NCBI GenBank assembly: GCA_002329155.1
Contig: DCXY01000026.1
Coordinates: forward strand, 39,991-103,990
Direction of reading: 5' to 3'
DNA length: 64,000 nucleotides
DNA from: Stenotrophomonas sp. UBA2124
GTDB taxonomy: Bacteria; Pseudomonadota; Gammaproteobacteria; Xanthomonadales; Xanthomonadaceae
Position 1 is the first letter of the stretch; the number at the start of each line of letters is the position of its first letter. Below the pieces are notes generated by a model. It did not search any database and was not told where the DNA came from. It worked only from the letters and a program-made list of their open reading frames with translations. Below are positions 27,339 through 35,279 of this stretch, one piece after another. The translations under genes were made by a program, and so were the position numbers.

Positions 27339-29068
27339 GCGACGATAAGAAACCCACTGACCCGCTGCTTGAACAGCAGCGGGGAGCCCTGCGCGCCCAC
27401 TTCCTGGGCTCGCTGGGCGACTTGCTCGACGCGCGTCGCAAGCGCAAGGCGGAGTGCCCGACGCCTCCGCCAAGCGCTCCGCGTGGCCAGAAGCCGGGCG
27501 GCTATACGCTGGTGGAGGTGTTGTTGGTGCTGGCCGCCATGTCGGCCATGGCGGCCGCCGGCTGGCTGCTGTTCGGCCCCACTTCAGTGGCCGCCGACGT
27601 GAAACAAACTCAACTAGATTTCAGTGAAACCGCCAACGCCATCGACCGCAGCCTAGGAATCCTGGGCGGCTACTCAGGCCTGTCCACCTCGCTCGTGCAA
27701 ACCGATGGCCTGGCCGCGCAGCGGCTGAGGCAGAGCGATGGCCTGCGCAATGCCTGGGGCGGCTCCGTGTCGTTCTGGCCCAACACGGTGAAGCGTGGGA
27801 ACGACTCGTTTTTAGTCGAAACCCGCGACGTGCCCCAGGCGGCATGCGCCAAGCTTCTTGCCGCGATGGCCGGTGACCCGGCCGTGGCCGATGCGCAGGT
27901 CAATGGCGAGAGCGTCTATGTGAACAACAAATACGACCCGACCAGCGCCGCCGTTGCGTGCGAGCAGCACGGCGGGGACCGCCTAGGCTTCGTGTATTTC
28001 TCCGGCCTGGCGTCCGGCTCGTCGGTTGCAGTGTCGTCCATCGCGCTGCCTACGGCCCCGCCATCGGTGAACCCGACCAACCCAGCCACGCCAGTCGCGC
28101 CGGTCAATGGAGCCCCCAGCGTGGGCGATGCTGTGCCTGGAACGCCTGGTGTGGTGACGCTTGGCACGCCCTCAGCACCACCCCCGGCCGCGCCTACGGC
28201 CCCACCAGCGCCAGCGACACCGACGGCTCCTCAGCCGACGCCAACGGTTTTGCCTCCCGGCACGCCTCCGGGATTGACGGTCTGCACCGTGCCACCGACG
28301 CAGACGCAAAACGTGAACTGCCCCGCAGGACAGATTGGGACTGTGACGCAGCAACGCGTGGGCTACTGCGGCGAGGTAGGCGGGTCCTACGAGGCCTGGG
28401 CCACTGGGATTTACGGACCGTGGACCACGGTCAACAGCACCTGCGCCCCGGCATGCGTGGCCCCTTCACCCACGTCAGTGGCCATCTCCCGCGACGCGCC
28501 GGCCGAAAGCCAGAACGTGGGCTGCCCGGCTGGCCAGGTGGGCGAGCACTGGCAGCAACGCACACGGGTGGAGAACGGCACGCGCACGACGTCTTGGGCC
28601 TGCCCGGCTCTCACCGGGTCCCCGGTGTCGAGCACGTCGGAGAGCTGGAGCGGCACATACACAGCCACAAGCGGCTGGGTCACCACGTCCAACACCTGTG
28701 CCACGCCTGCCCCCACGCTGGACCTGGATGCGAGCTGTGGTTTCGTAGGGGCTCAAACCGATGAGGCACCGGAGGCCTGGAACGGCGGCTGTGTCCAAGC
28801 AGGGCGCTTCTACCTGCGCACATCGCCGGTGTCTGCGCTGTTCGCGCTGCGCAGCGTCGTTGACCCTGGCACCTACGCCATTCAATGGTCCGGGGATTGT
28901 GTGGGGACGTCTTCCGCTTGCACCGCTGCGCCGGTCAATGTCTCGGTCAACTCACCCCACGACAGGACCGCAACGGTCACCGTGACCCATAGGGCTACGG
29001 GCCAGCAGTTCACAAAGACGGTCACGGCCCAGTGGCGCGTGAGGGGCATCGGGAAAGGCGGGGACTAA
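27335..29068 (+). CDS. Prepilin-type adhesin with Pro-rich linker and Cys-rich C-terminal domains
   Basis: 577 aa. A class III (prepilin) signal is clear: PGG|YTLVEVLLVLAAMSAM at residues 54-71, with Gly at -1 and Glu at +5. The leader before it is about 56 residues, far longer than the usual 6-30. A pilin-like globular part follows (to about 235), then a Pro/Ala/Thr linker (about 240-320), then C-terminal modules with CPAGQIGTVTQQR and CPAGQVGEHWQQR repeats. This layout recalls PilV/PilS-type pilins of conjugative elements, where the C-terminal part selects the recipient cell. ATGA-coupled to the TraD-like gene. No other pilus gene is in the element. Confidence 0.7.
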   Translation: MSDDKKPTDPLLEQQRGALRAHFLGSLGDLLDARRKRKAECPTPPPSAPRGQKPGGYTLVEVLLVLAAMSAMAAAGWLLFGPTSVAADVKQTQLDFSETANAIDRSLGILGGYSGLSTSLVQTDGLAAQRLRQSDGLRNAWGGSVSFWPNTVKRGNDSFLVETRDVPQAACAKLLAAMAGDPAVADAQVNGESVYVNNKYDPTSAAVACEQHGGDRLGFVYFSGLASGSSVAVSSIALPTAPPSVNPTNPATPVAPVNGAPSVGDAVPGTPGVVTLGTPSAPPPAAPTAPPAPATPTAPQPTPTVLPPGTPPGLTVCTVPPTQTQNVNCPAGQIGTVTQQRVGYCGEVGGSYEAWATGIYGPWTTVNSTCAPACVAPSPTSVAISRDAPAESQNVGCPAGQVGEHWQQRTRVENGTRTTSWACPALTGSPVSSTSESWSGTYTATSGWVTTSNTCATPAPTLDLDASCGFVGAQTDEAPEAWNGGCVQAGRFYLRTSPVSALFALRSVVDPGTYAIQWSGDCVGTSSACTAAPVNVSVNSPHDRTATVTVTHRATGQQFTKTVTAQWRVRGIGKGGD

Positions 29069-29649
29069 TCCCCGCCCAGCACTCGGACGTGCTTCGCCCC
29101 GGCCTGATGAATGACACCCTCGGGGGTAGCCAAGTAACCGGCTCCCCCTTGGTAATCCGTCTTGCTAAACATTCGAAGGTTCTGCCCTGTTACGCGGAGC
29201 GATGTGCGCGAGCGTGAGCCGAAGGCGTCCTTGCCCAGCAGCAGCACGTCCGCGGCACTGGCCGCGAAGGTCTTTTCGCCGCCGTGACTGTGAATCGTCT
29301 GCATTGTCGGTTGAAAGCCCGCGGGGATCTTGCTGGCGAAGTTCACGCAGGCAACGTGAGAGTGATTTGTTCCAATCACCACACCGAACCGGTCGCCGTC
29401 GCTGGCGAGAACGCCGCACGCCTCAAACCCAGTCTTGTCGCTGTAAGCACGCAGGCGCGGCCCAATCCGCAGCGCGAACCCATCCAAGCTCTCGCCGTGC
29501 TCGCTCACCGCTTCAAAAAGGCGCTGGTAGTCCACTCGGCCCACGCCATGAACAGATTCTGATTCAGTGGCGCCCACCGGGCCATCGTCGTTCGCCCAGG
29601 CCGGAACGCCGGCCACCAAAGCCATCACCGCCAAAAGTTTCCACAGCAT
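29065..29649 (-). CDS. Secreted JAMM/MPN-like putative metalloprotease
   Basis: 194 aa. Signal peptide (LLAVMALVAGVPAWA, cleavage near residue 19). The centre reads GFEACGVLASDGDRFGVVIG (Glu76), then TIHSHGGEKTF (His120, His122) and SAADVLLL (Ser131, Asp134): a JAMM-type E...HxH...S..D set, with one residue more than the canonical spacing between HxH and Ser. JAMM enzymes are zinc isopeptidases/peptidases; DUF4329-like proteins are the alternative. Convergent with the pilin gene, stop codons overlapping by 4 bp. Confidence 0.55.
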   Translation of the reverse strand: MLWKLLAVMALVAGVPAWANDDGPVGATESESVHGVGRVDYQRLFEAVSEHGESLDGFALRIGPRLRAYSDKTGFEACGVLASDGDRFGVVIGTNHSHVACVNFASKIPAGFQPTMQTIHSHGGEKTFAASAADVLLLGKDAFGSRSRTSLRVTGQNLRMFSKTDYQGGAGYLATPEGVIHQAGAKHVRVLGGD

Positions 29650-29710
29650 GCCGTCCTCGAATGAGAACGGCCGCCCACGAGCCCCTTACCGTGCCTGCAT
29701 GATACGATTG

Positions 29711-29734
29711 GGTATCGTTTGAGGTATCGTTTTG
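29711..29734. other. Integrase arm-type repeats, right end
   Basis: A 24-bp block with two direct ggtatcgttt copies, identical to 20678-20701, and an inverted-type copy gatacgat just to its left (29701-29708). Confidence 0.65.
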
Positions 29735-29796
29735 AGGGAGCGGTCCCGACAACTTTTCCTTGCAGTTCAACTGCTTAGAAAGAGGTGCTGGGACGA

Positions 29797-29814
29797 TCCG
29801 CCCACCTCCACCAT
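29797..29814. other. attR, right 18-bp core repeat
   Basis: Exact copy of the last bases of ssrA (tccgcccacctccaccat), the right boundary of the element. Confidence 0.85.
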
Positions 29815-29839
29815 CTACCGGACCATCATGGTCCCGATC

Positions 29840-29875
29840 AGGCCGGAAATCCCACAGGGTTTCCGGCCTTTTTTG
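29840..29875 (+). terminator. Original ssrA terminator, displaced by the element
   Basis: aggccggaaa / tttccggcct with six T, 25 bp beyond attR. It would sit right after the tmRNA CCA in an uninserted chromosome. Confidence 0.75.
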
Positions 29876-30104
29876 TTTGCCCGGGGAACCCGCTCGAATG
29901 GCGCAGCAATCAGCGCCTGCGCGCCCATCGTCTTCAGCGAATGGACTGCATCCGCAGCGACGACATCGCCTGATGATCCGCACCGTGCAGATTCGCACAC
30001 TGCTGATTCGCACCTTGTAGGCTCGTCACGACACATACGCACTTCTGCGATCACCTGGTGCTCTGTTCGTTGCATGCTGCAACTCGCCGTGCAGAAATCA
30101 AACG
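29876..30104. other. Intergenic stretch without a gene
   Basis: No supported CDS. It holds short direct repeats of attcgcac (about 29992-30016) but nothing recognised. Confidence 0.5.
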
Positions 30105-30148
30105 CGAAAAATAAAGAAGCCCCGGCTTTTTGGCCGAGGCTTCTTTAT
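30105..30148 (-). terminator. Terminator of the tRNA cluster
   Basis: 11-bp perfect outer stem ataaagaagcc / ggcttctttat with an inner GC stem; on the minus strand it is followed by a T run. Confidence 0.85.
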
Positions 30149-30154
30149 CGAAAA

Positions 30155-30230
30155 TGGCGTCCCCACGGGGATTCGAACCCCGGTCGCCACCGTGAAAGGG
30201 TGATGTCCTAGGCCTCTAGACGATGGGGAC
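30155..30230 (-). tRNA. tRNA-Glu (TTC), copy 2
   Basis: 76 nt with encoded CCA. Acceptor stem GTCCCC...GGGGAC, anticodon loop CCTTTCACG, T arm GGTTCGAATCC. Confidence 0.96.
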
Positions 30231-30280
30231 GCGTATTCTTGAATTCCGAGTTGTAGATTCGCACGGCCTAATGTGCGAAT

Positions 30281-30356
30281 TGGTGGAGCCAAGCGGGATC
30301 GAACCGCTGACCTCCTGCATGCCATGCAGGCGCTCTCCCAGCTGAGCTATGGCCCC
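30281..30356 (-). tRNA. tRNA-Ala (GGC), copy 2
   Basis: 76 nt with encoded CCA. 5' GGGGCCATAGCTCAGCTGGG, anticodon loop around TGGCA, T arm GGTTCGATCCC. Confidence 0.96.
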
Positions 30357-30495
30357 ACGTTGTTACCGCGAGCCGGCCATTATGGCAGGCTCTTGTCGGA
30401 AAGGGAAGAGGTGTTCCTCGTTCTTCCGGGCCAGCTCCTGGTGAGCGGCCTGCTCGACATGATTCCGGGAGCCGGAACCGGTACTGCGTGATGAA

Positions 30496-30571
30496 TGGCG
30501 TCCCCACGGGGATTCGAACCCCGGTCGCCACCGTGAAAGGGTGATGTCCTAGGCCTCTAGACGATGGGGAC
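30496..30571 (-). tRNA. tRNA-Glu (TTC), copy 1
   Basis: Same sequence as the copy at 30155-30230, 341 bp away; first tRNA-Glu of the transcript. Confidence 0.96.
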
Positions 30572-30622
30572 GCGTAAACTTCATCTTTTGATCGACAATC
30601 CAGACGGCCTAATGTCCGGATT

Positions 30623-30698
30623 TGGTGGAGCCAAGCGGGATCGAACCGCTGACCTCCTGCATGCCATGCAGGCGCTCTCCCAGCTGAGCTATGGCCCC
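30623..30698 (-). tRNA. tRNA-Ala (GGC), copy 1
   Basis: Same sequence as the copy at 30281-30356. First gene of the Ala-Glu-Ala-Glu transcript, which should start from a promoter upstream of 30698. Confidence 0.96.
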
Positions 30699-30918
30699 GA
30701 CGTTGCCGAGAACGAAATGATAGCCGGGCTTTTTTTGGCCCGCAAGCCATTTCTGCAAAAATTCTTTCACATCTCGCCGCTGCCCGTACGCACTGCTTCC
30801 GCATCGCCCCACTACGACGATCGCAACGCACCTACATCAATGTTGCGCATCTTCCCGCTTCGCATATCGGCCAGCGGTTGCAAGCTGTTTTTCCGCCTGC
30901 TGCGAGCGAAACCTACCG

Positions 30919-31335
30919 ATGCAAGCATTGCTGCTGATGCTCACCTGCGGCCTGCTTGCAGCCGCGATACCCGAGCCGCCGCAACAGGTTTTCAAGTGTG
31001 CCGAAGCCCATGGCGTGAGCTACCAGGCAACGCCCTGTGCAGGCCGCACGCTTGGAACCAGGACGGTGACACACGAGGCCCGCCCCACACCAACCCACGC
31101 ACCGCCTGCACCCGGTGCACGGGTGCACAAGCCTCACCGCGCACAACGGCGCGCATCCAGGCCTGGCCGAGCAAAATCTTCCTCAAAGCCAGCCCCCGAT
31201 GCTTGCAGGCAAGCGCGGGAGGGCCGTGCCAAGGCCTATGCCAAGGCTGGACTGAAGCGCGACTTCACACTCTCCAGCCATTGGGACAACCGCGTGCATG
31301 AAGCCTGCTGGTGGGTCACACCACTTCAGAAGTGA
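30919..31335 (+). CDS. DUF4124-type secreted protein
   Basis: 138 aa. A hydrophobic N-terminal signal (MQALLLMLTCGLLAAAIP) is followed by QQVFKCAEAHGVSYQATPCAG, the DUF4124 pattern common in xanthomonad periplasmic proteins. The middle is a basic Pro/Ala/Arg-rich linker, and the C-terminal part (ACRQAREGRAKAYAKAGL, WDNRVHEACWW) has two more Cys. Function unknown. Confidence 0.65.
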   Translation: MQALLLMLTCGLLAAAIPEPPQQVFKCAEAHGVSYQATPCAGRTLGTRTVTHEARPTPTHAPPAPGARVHKPHRAQRRASRPGRAKSSSKPAPDACRQAREGRAKAYAKAGLKRDFTLSSHWDNRVHEACWWVTPLQK

Positions 31336-31601
31336 AGCGCACCCCGCATCACCGATCCAGGCTGACCCATGCAAGCGGATGAGCCCGGATAGGCGCGGCG
31401 CACCGGGGCCGCGAATTCATCGGCTCCCAAGGCGGAAAACGCCATCTGCTTACGAGCAGGGTACTCCGGCGAAGCTGCGCAGGTAACACGCTTGCCCGGG
31501 GTACATCGCGCTGCTTATGCGCAAATGCCGACCGGCGTGCCGGTGCCTGCATCGCTGCGGCGTTAGAATCCTGACAAGCCCCCTACCCTGCCTTCCTGGC
31601 G

Positions 31602-32597
31602 ATGCCTGCCTTCTACCGCCGTATCCTGCTCCCGCACCTGCGCCATGCAGCCTTGGCGGGCGCGCTGGTGGCTGCGATCTGGCCGGCATTGGCGCGTACC
31701 CCGGAAGCACCGGCATGGGAGCCCACGACACCTAAGCTGGAAGGCCAACAGCTGGCACTGTTGGACGCCGAGCTTGCCCGCCTGCCCGCACAGCGCCCCG
31801 GCGTCACCGACATGTACGTGCTCGGGGTGGCCGGTGATGTGGATGAGGATGTCTTCGGCAATGAAGTGCGCTACCTGCGTGATCTCTCCGCACAGCGGTG
31901 GGGCTCTGCCGGGCGCATGGTCAGCCTGGTCAATCAACCAGGGCAATCAGCGGCTCCAGATGGCGCCATGCCACTGGCCACCTACGACAGCCTGGGCTAT
32001 GCGCTGGATGCACTGGGCCGCACGCTGGACCCGAAGGAAGACGTGCTGTTCCTTTACCTGAGCAGCCACGGCCTGGACGACCACAGCGTCTACCTGCATA
32101 CAGGCCCGGAGCAGGAGGACTATCTTGCGCCGGAAGATCTTGCCCGGTTGCTGGAAGAGGCAGGTATCGGCAACGCGGTGATCGTGATCTCGGCCTGCTA
32201 TTCGGGCGGGTTCATCCCGGTGTTGAAGGCACCCGACAGGATGATCATCACCGCCGCGCGCGAGGACCGGCCTTCGTTTGGCTGCGGCAATACCGACAGC
32301 GCCACCTGGTTCGGTCGCGCCTTCCTGGTGGAGGCGATGAACGCCACCAATGATTTTGCTGCGGCCTATGCGCAGGCAGGTGTGACGGTGCGCCAGCGGG
32401 AAAAGCAGGAGGGCGAGCAGCCGTCCGAACCACAGTTCCAGTCTGGCAGCAGCATCGCGCCCGTCCTTGCACGCTGGCGGCAGGCATTGCCTCAGACTGC
32501 GTCAGTGCCCTACCCGTTCGTGTATCAACCGAAGCCGGTTGAAAGCGAGCGTTCCATCAATGCAGGTGGCGCGCGCAGCAATCGAAAGGCGAATTGA
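31602..32597 (+). CDS. C13-family (legumain-like) cysteine peptidase, secreted
   Basis: 331 aa. The N-terminus (LPHLRHAALAGALVAAIWPALA) is a likely signal peptide. The caspase-like core shows YDSLGYALDALGRTL, then the catalytic His in LFLYLSSHGLDDHS and the catalytic Cys in VIVISACYSGGFIPVL, the two signatures of peptidase C13 and its bacterial relatives. AREDRPSFGCGN follows. Legumains cleave after Asn; some bacterial members act in GPI-like or surface-protein processing, but no specific role is evident here. Monocistronic by spacing. Confidence 0.8.
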   Translation: MPAFYRRILLPHLRHAALAGALVAAIWPALARTPEAPAWEPTTPKLEGQQLALLDAELARLPAQRPGVTDMYVLGVAGDVDEDVFGNEVRYLRDLSAQRWGSAGRMVSLVNQPGQSAAPDGAMPLATYDSLGYALDALGRTLDPKEDVLFLYLSSHGLDDHSVYLHTGPEQEDYLAPEDLARLLEEAGIGNAVIVISACYSGGFIPVLKAPDRMIITAAREDRPSFGCGNTDSATWFGRAFLVEAMNATNDFAAAYAQAGVTVRQREKQEGEQPSEPQFQSGSSIAPVLARWRQALPQTASVPYPFVYQPKPVESERSINAGGARSNRKAN

Positions 32598-32971
32598 GGG
32601 GCTTTGCGGCTCGTTTCAGTCACTCTGCCGTAGCCCGGGTAAGCAGAGCGCACCCGGGGGCATTGCGGCATTGAACTTATGGTTGCCGCACGCCGGCCTT
32701 GCCTGACTGTTGGATATGCGCTGTTGCGCTGCTGCTGCCCGGGAAAAGCCAGCTGTTCGCGGATGGCCGGGCCGTTGCCCGATGTTGTATTGTGCGAAAC
32801 CCCGGGTGCGCTGCGCTTACCCGGGCTACAGGTGTTGGCGGCTCGGCCGCTGCATTCAGGGGGAAGGAATTGTCGGCTGCTGGCTGGTAGCCGTGCCATT
32901 GCCTGATGTTGTGTTCTGCGCGGTCCCGGGTGCGCTGCGCTTACCCGGGCTACAGGTGCCTGCTGCCTGGC
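32598..32971. repeat. Gap with three GTAG-headed REP palindromes
   Basis: REP copies at 32630-32660 (+), 32800-32830 (-) and 32924-32953 (-). The last two sit in an imperfect tandem duplication (about 32774-32833 and 32896-32956) that includes the flank gatgttgt. No CDS is supported in this gap. Confidence 0.7.
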
Positions 32972-34495
32972 TCAGGGCGTGGCCGATTGCAGGCGGTAGG
33001 TGATGCGGCTGGTGTAGGGCCTGCCGTTCAATTGGGTGCGCACTTCAACGTCATGCTCGCCTTCTGCCAGTTTCGTGGGCAGGGCGGCGCGCCAGAGGTG
33101 CGATGACGGCGTGGCTTCCGGTGAGCGGTCGTAGCCGCGCAGGCTGCTGGCGGTATCGTCGGCGATGTTCTCCACCAGCAGACGCGGGTCGGGCTGCTTG
33201 ACCTGCTTCATCGGTTGCCACTCGCCGCCGTCCACACGGAATTCAACGGGCAGCCCCTCGTAGCCCATGAAGACATTGGCGTAGACACCCCACGCCGGGT
33301 AGGCGCCCTGTCGCAGTACCCTGGGCGCATGCAGTGCCATCTGCTCGTCAGCCGGAGCACGCGCAACGCGGTATTCAACGCTGTATTGCCCCTGCGGCCT
33401 CACGTTGAGCAGGCCATAGCCGTTGGGCGTGCCGTCGGACATGGTGGTATCGGGAATGCCCTGCGCATCCTTCACGCCAGACCAGAACGCACCGCAGGCA
33501 GCGCCCACGTTGTACTCGTGCAATGCCTGCGCGCCGTTCCAGCCCTGCTCGGCACCCCAGTACACCTGGTTCTGGTTGTGGGTATGGCCACTGAGGATCA
33601 GCGGGTGCGCCACCTGCTGCAGCAGCGCGAACAGCCGCGCGCGGTCTTCGGTGCGGAACACGCGGTCAAACAGAGGGATGTGGATGCCCAGTACCACCAG
33701 CTTGTCGCGCGGCACGGTGGGCAGGTAGCGTTCGAGAAAGGCGAACTGGTCTTCGCGCAGGCCACCGATATAGGCGGGCTTCTGCCCGGGCTGGGCAATG
33801 ATGTCGTCCAGCCCGATGAACACCATTGAAGGCTCCTCCCAGGCATAGGTGTCCGGGCCGAGTTGACGGTGGTAGCTGGCCAGGGAGTCCGCATCGCTGG
33901 TGGCCCCAAGGTCCATGTCGTGGTTGCCCGGCACATGCAGCCACGGCACGCCCAGCGAAGTCACCGCTTTCGTCAGCAGCGGGTAGAGCGACGGGTCATC
34001 GTTGGTGATGTCACCCAGGGTCATGCCCAGCGCGGCCTGATGCTGGCCACGCAAGGGAGCGATGATGTCGCGCTCGAAATAGCTCACATCCAGCGCGCTG
34101 CTGGTCTGGCTGTCAGCCATGACCAGGGCCTGCAGGCTGGCAGGCGCATCCGGTTGCGGTACCAGTGCGAATGCGCGGCACTGGCTGGCGCCCTCCCCTG
34201 TCCGCGGGCGCCAGATATCGGGCAGGCCGTCTGCGCGCGAAACCGTGCGGTAGCCTGCGGGCTTGATCAGGAAGACATTGGGCTGGCTTGATGCCGGCAG
34301 CCGATAGCGCCCTTCCTTGCCGGTGACAGCGATGTTCTCGCCGTCGGAAACACGCATGCCTGCCAGCGGCGTTTCACCCGCATCCTGCCTGCCGTTGCCG
34401 TTGGCGTCGTTGAACACCATGCCTTGCAGGCAATCCGCGGCTGCGGCGAATGGTGCACAGGCGAGCAGCAGCCCGGTCAGCAGGGAAAGACGCAT
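32972..34495 (-). CDS. Secreted calcineurin-like metallophosphoesterase
   Basis: 507 aa with a signal peptide (LTGLLLACAPFAAAADC). An SdrD-B-like beta sandwich (about 25-95: GMVFNDANGNGRQDAGETPLAGMRV) precedes the phosphoesterase domain (about 120-330), in which MADSQ, LGDITNDD, VPGNHDMD and ILSGHTHNQNQ supply the dinuclear metal ligands. The C-terminal about 140 residues form another beta domain. It probably hydrolyses an extracytoplasmic phosphodiester or phosphomonoester; the substrate is unknown. Confidence 0.85.
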   Translation of the reverse strand: MRLSLLTGLLLACAPFAAAADCLQGMVFNDANGNGRQDAGETPLAGMRVSDGENIAVTGKEGRYRLPASSQPNVFLIKPAGYRTVSRADGLPDIWRPRTGEGASQCRAFALVPQPDAPASLQALVMADSQTSSALDVSYFERDIIAPLRGQHQAALGMTLGDITNDDPSLYPLLTKAVTSLGVPWLHVPGNHDMDLGATSDADSLASYHRQLGPDTYAWEEPSMVFIGLDDIIAQPGQKPAYIGGLREDQFAFLERYLPTVPRDKLVVLGIHIPLFDRVFRTEDRARLFALLQQVAHPLILSGHTHNQNQVYWGAEQGWNGAQALHEYNVGAACGAFWSGVKDAQGIPDTTMSDGTPNGYGLLNVRPQGQYSVEYRVARAPADEQMALHAPRVLRQGAYPAWGVYANVFMGYEGLPVEFRVDGGEWQPMKQVKQPDPRLLVENIADDTASSLRGYDRSPEATPSSHLWRAALPTKLAEGEHDVEVRTQLNGRPYTSRITYRLQSATP

Positions 34496-34640
34496 GCGGG
34501 AAACCTCGGCGAACGGTTAAGAGCATGCATTATCGCCCCAGCGGGTTGCGCCGGTGTGGCGAGGTACTGCGGCCCCACCTGGCCGGGGAAACTTCCTTAT
34601 GGCGGTCATTGCGTACCCGACCACCCCCGCGGAATGGCCT

Positions 34641-35279
34641 TCAGCCTGCCGCCTTCTCCGCAGCCCGCGCATGCCGCTCTTCAAGCACGGCCACGGCGTC
34701 GTCGATCGACAGACCGCGCGCGCGCAGCAGGACGATGAGGTGGAACAGCAGATCGGCCGATTCGCCCAGCAGCTCGTCATCGCGCTGCACGACGCCTGCC
34801 AGCGCGGTTTCCACGCCCTCTTCACCCACCTTCTGCGCGATGTAGCGTGCGCCCTGCTCGAACAGCTTGGTGGTGTAGCTGTTGAGCGGGCGGTCGTGTT
34901 CGCGCTGCTTGACCAGCGCATCCAGCGCGCCAAGGAAATTGCCCGGCGCACTGCCAAAGCAGCTGCTGCTGCCGGTGTGGCAGGTGGGGCCGTGCGGGCG
35001 CACGCTGACCAGCAGCGTGTCGTTGTCGCAGTCCGCGCGCACCGCCACCAGATCAAGGTGATTGCCCGAGGTCTCCCCCTTCATCCACAGCCGCTTCTTC
35101 GTGCGGCTGAAGAAGGTGACCTTGCCGGTCTGGCAGGTCTTTTCCAGTGCCTCGCGGTCCATGTAGCCCAGCATCAGCACGCGCAGCGTGGCGGCGTCCT
35201 GGATGATGGCGGGCATCAGCCCATCGACCTTGGCCCAATCCAGCGTTGCCGGATCAAACGCCTTGTATTCAGTAGACAT
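34641..35279 (-). CDS. hisIE: Bifunctional phosphoribosyl-AMP cyclohydrolase / phosphoribosyl-ATP pyrophosphatase
   Basis: 212 aa. HisI part (about 1-115): QDAATLRVLMLGYMDREAL, FFSRTKKRLWMKGETSGNHL, DCDNDTLLVSVRPHGPTCHTG with the zinc Cys/Asp ligands. HisE part (about 120-210): YTTKLFEQGARYIAQKVGEEGVETALA, ESADLLFHLIVLL. It carries out steps 2 and 3 of histidine synthesis. Last gene of the his operon; its start overlaps hisF by 11 bp. Confidence 0.96.
   Translation of the reverse strand: MSTEYKAFDPATLDWAKVDGLMPAIIQDAATLRVLMLGYMDREALEKTCQTGKVTFFSRTKKRLWMKGETSGNHLDLVAVRADCDNDTLLVSVRPHGPTCHTGSSSCFGSAPGNFLGALDALVKQREHDRPLNSYTTKLFEQGARYIAQKVGEEGVETALAGVVQRDDELLGESADLLFHLIVLLRARGLSIDDAVAVLEERHARAAEKAAG

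Larger units (their letters stand above)
20595..29796. mobile_element. Integrative mobilizable element inserted in ssrA (9.2 kb)
   Basis: Bounded by 18-bp direct repeats (20578-20595 and 29797-29814) with identical 24-bp integrase-site sequences just inside both ends. It carries a tyrosine recombinase, MobA/MobL relaxase, IncQ-like oriT, TraD-like accessory protein, a pilin-adhesin, a secreted JAMM-like protein and small unknown genes. No mating-pair (type IV secretion) genes are present, so it should need a helper for transfer. Everything outside the repeats is ordinary chromosomal sequence. Confidence 0.85.

Noticed and set aside
27300..29068. Shufflon-like inversion sites in the pilin C-terminus
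   Set aside because: R64-type PilV tails are switched by inverted repeats and a second recombinase; I saw neither repeated inversion sites nor alternative tail segments.
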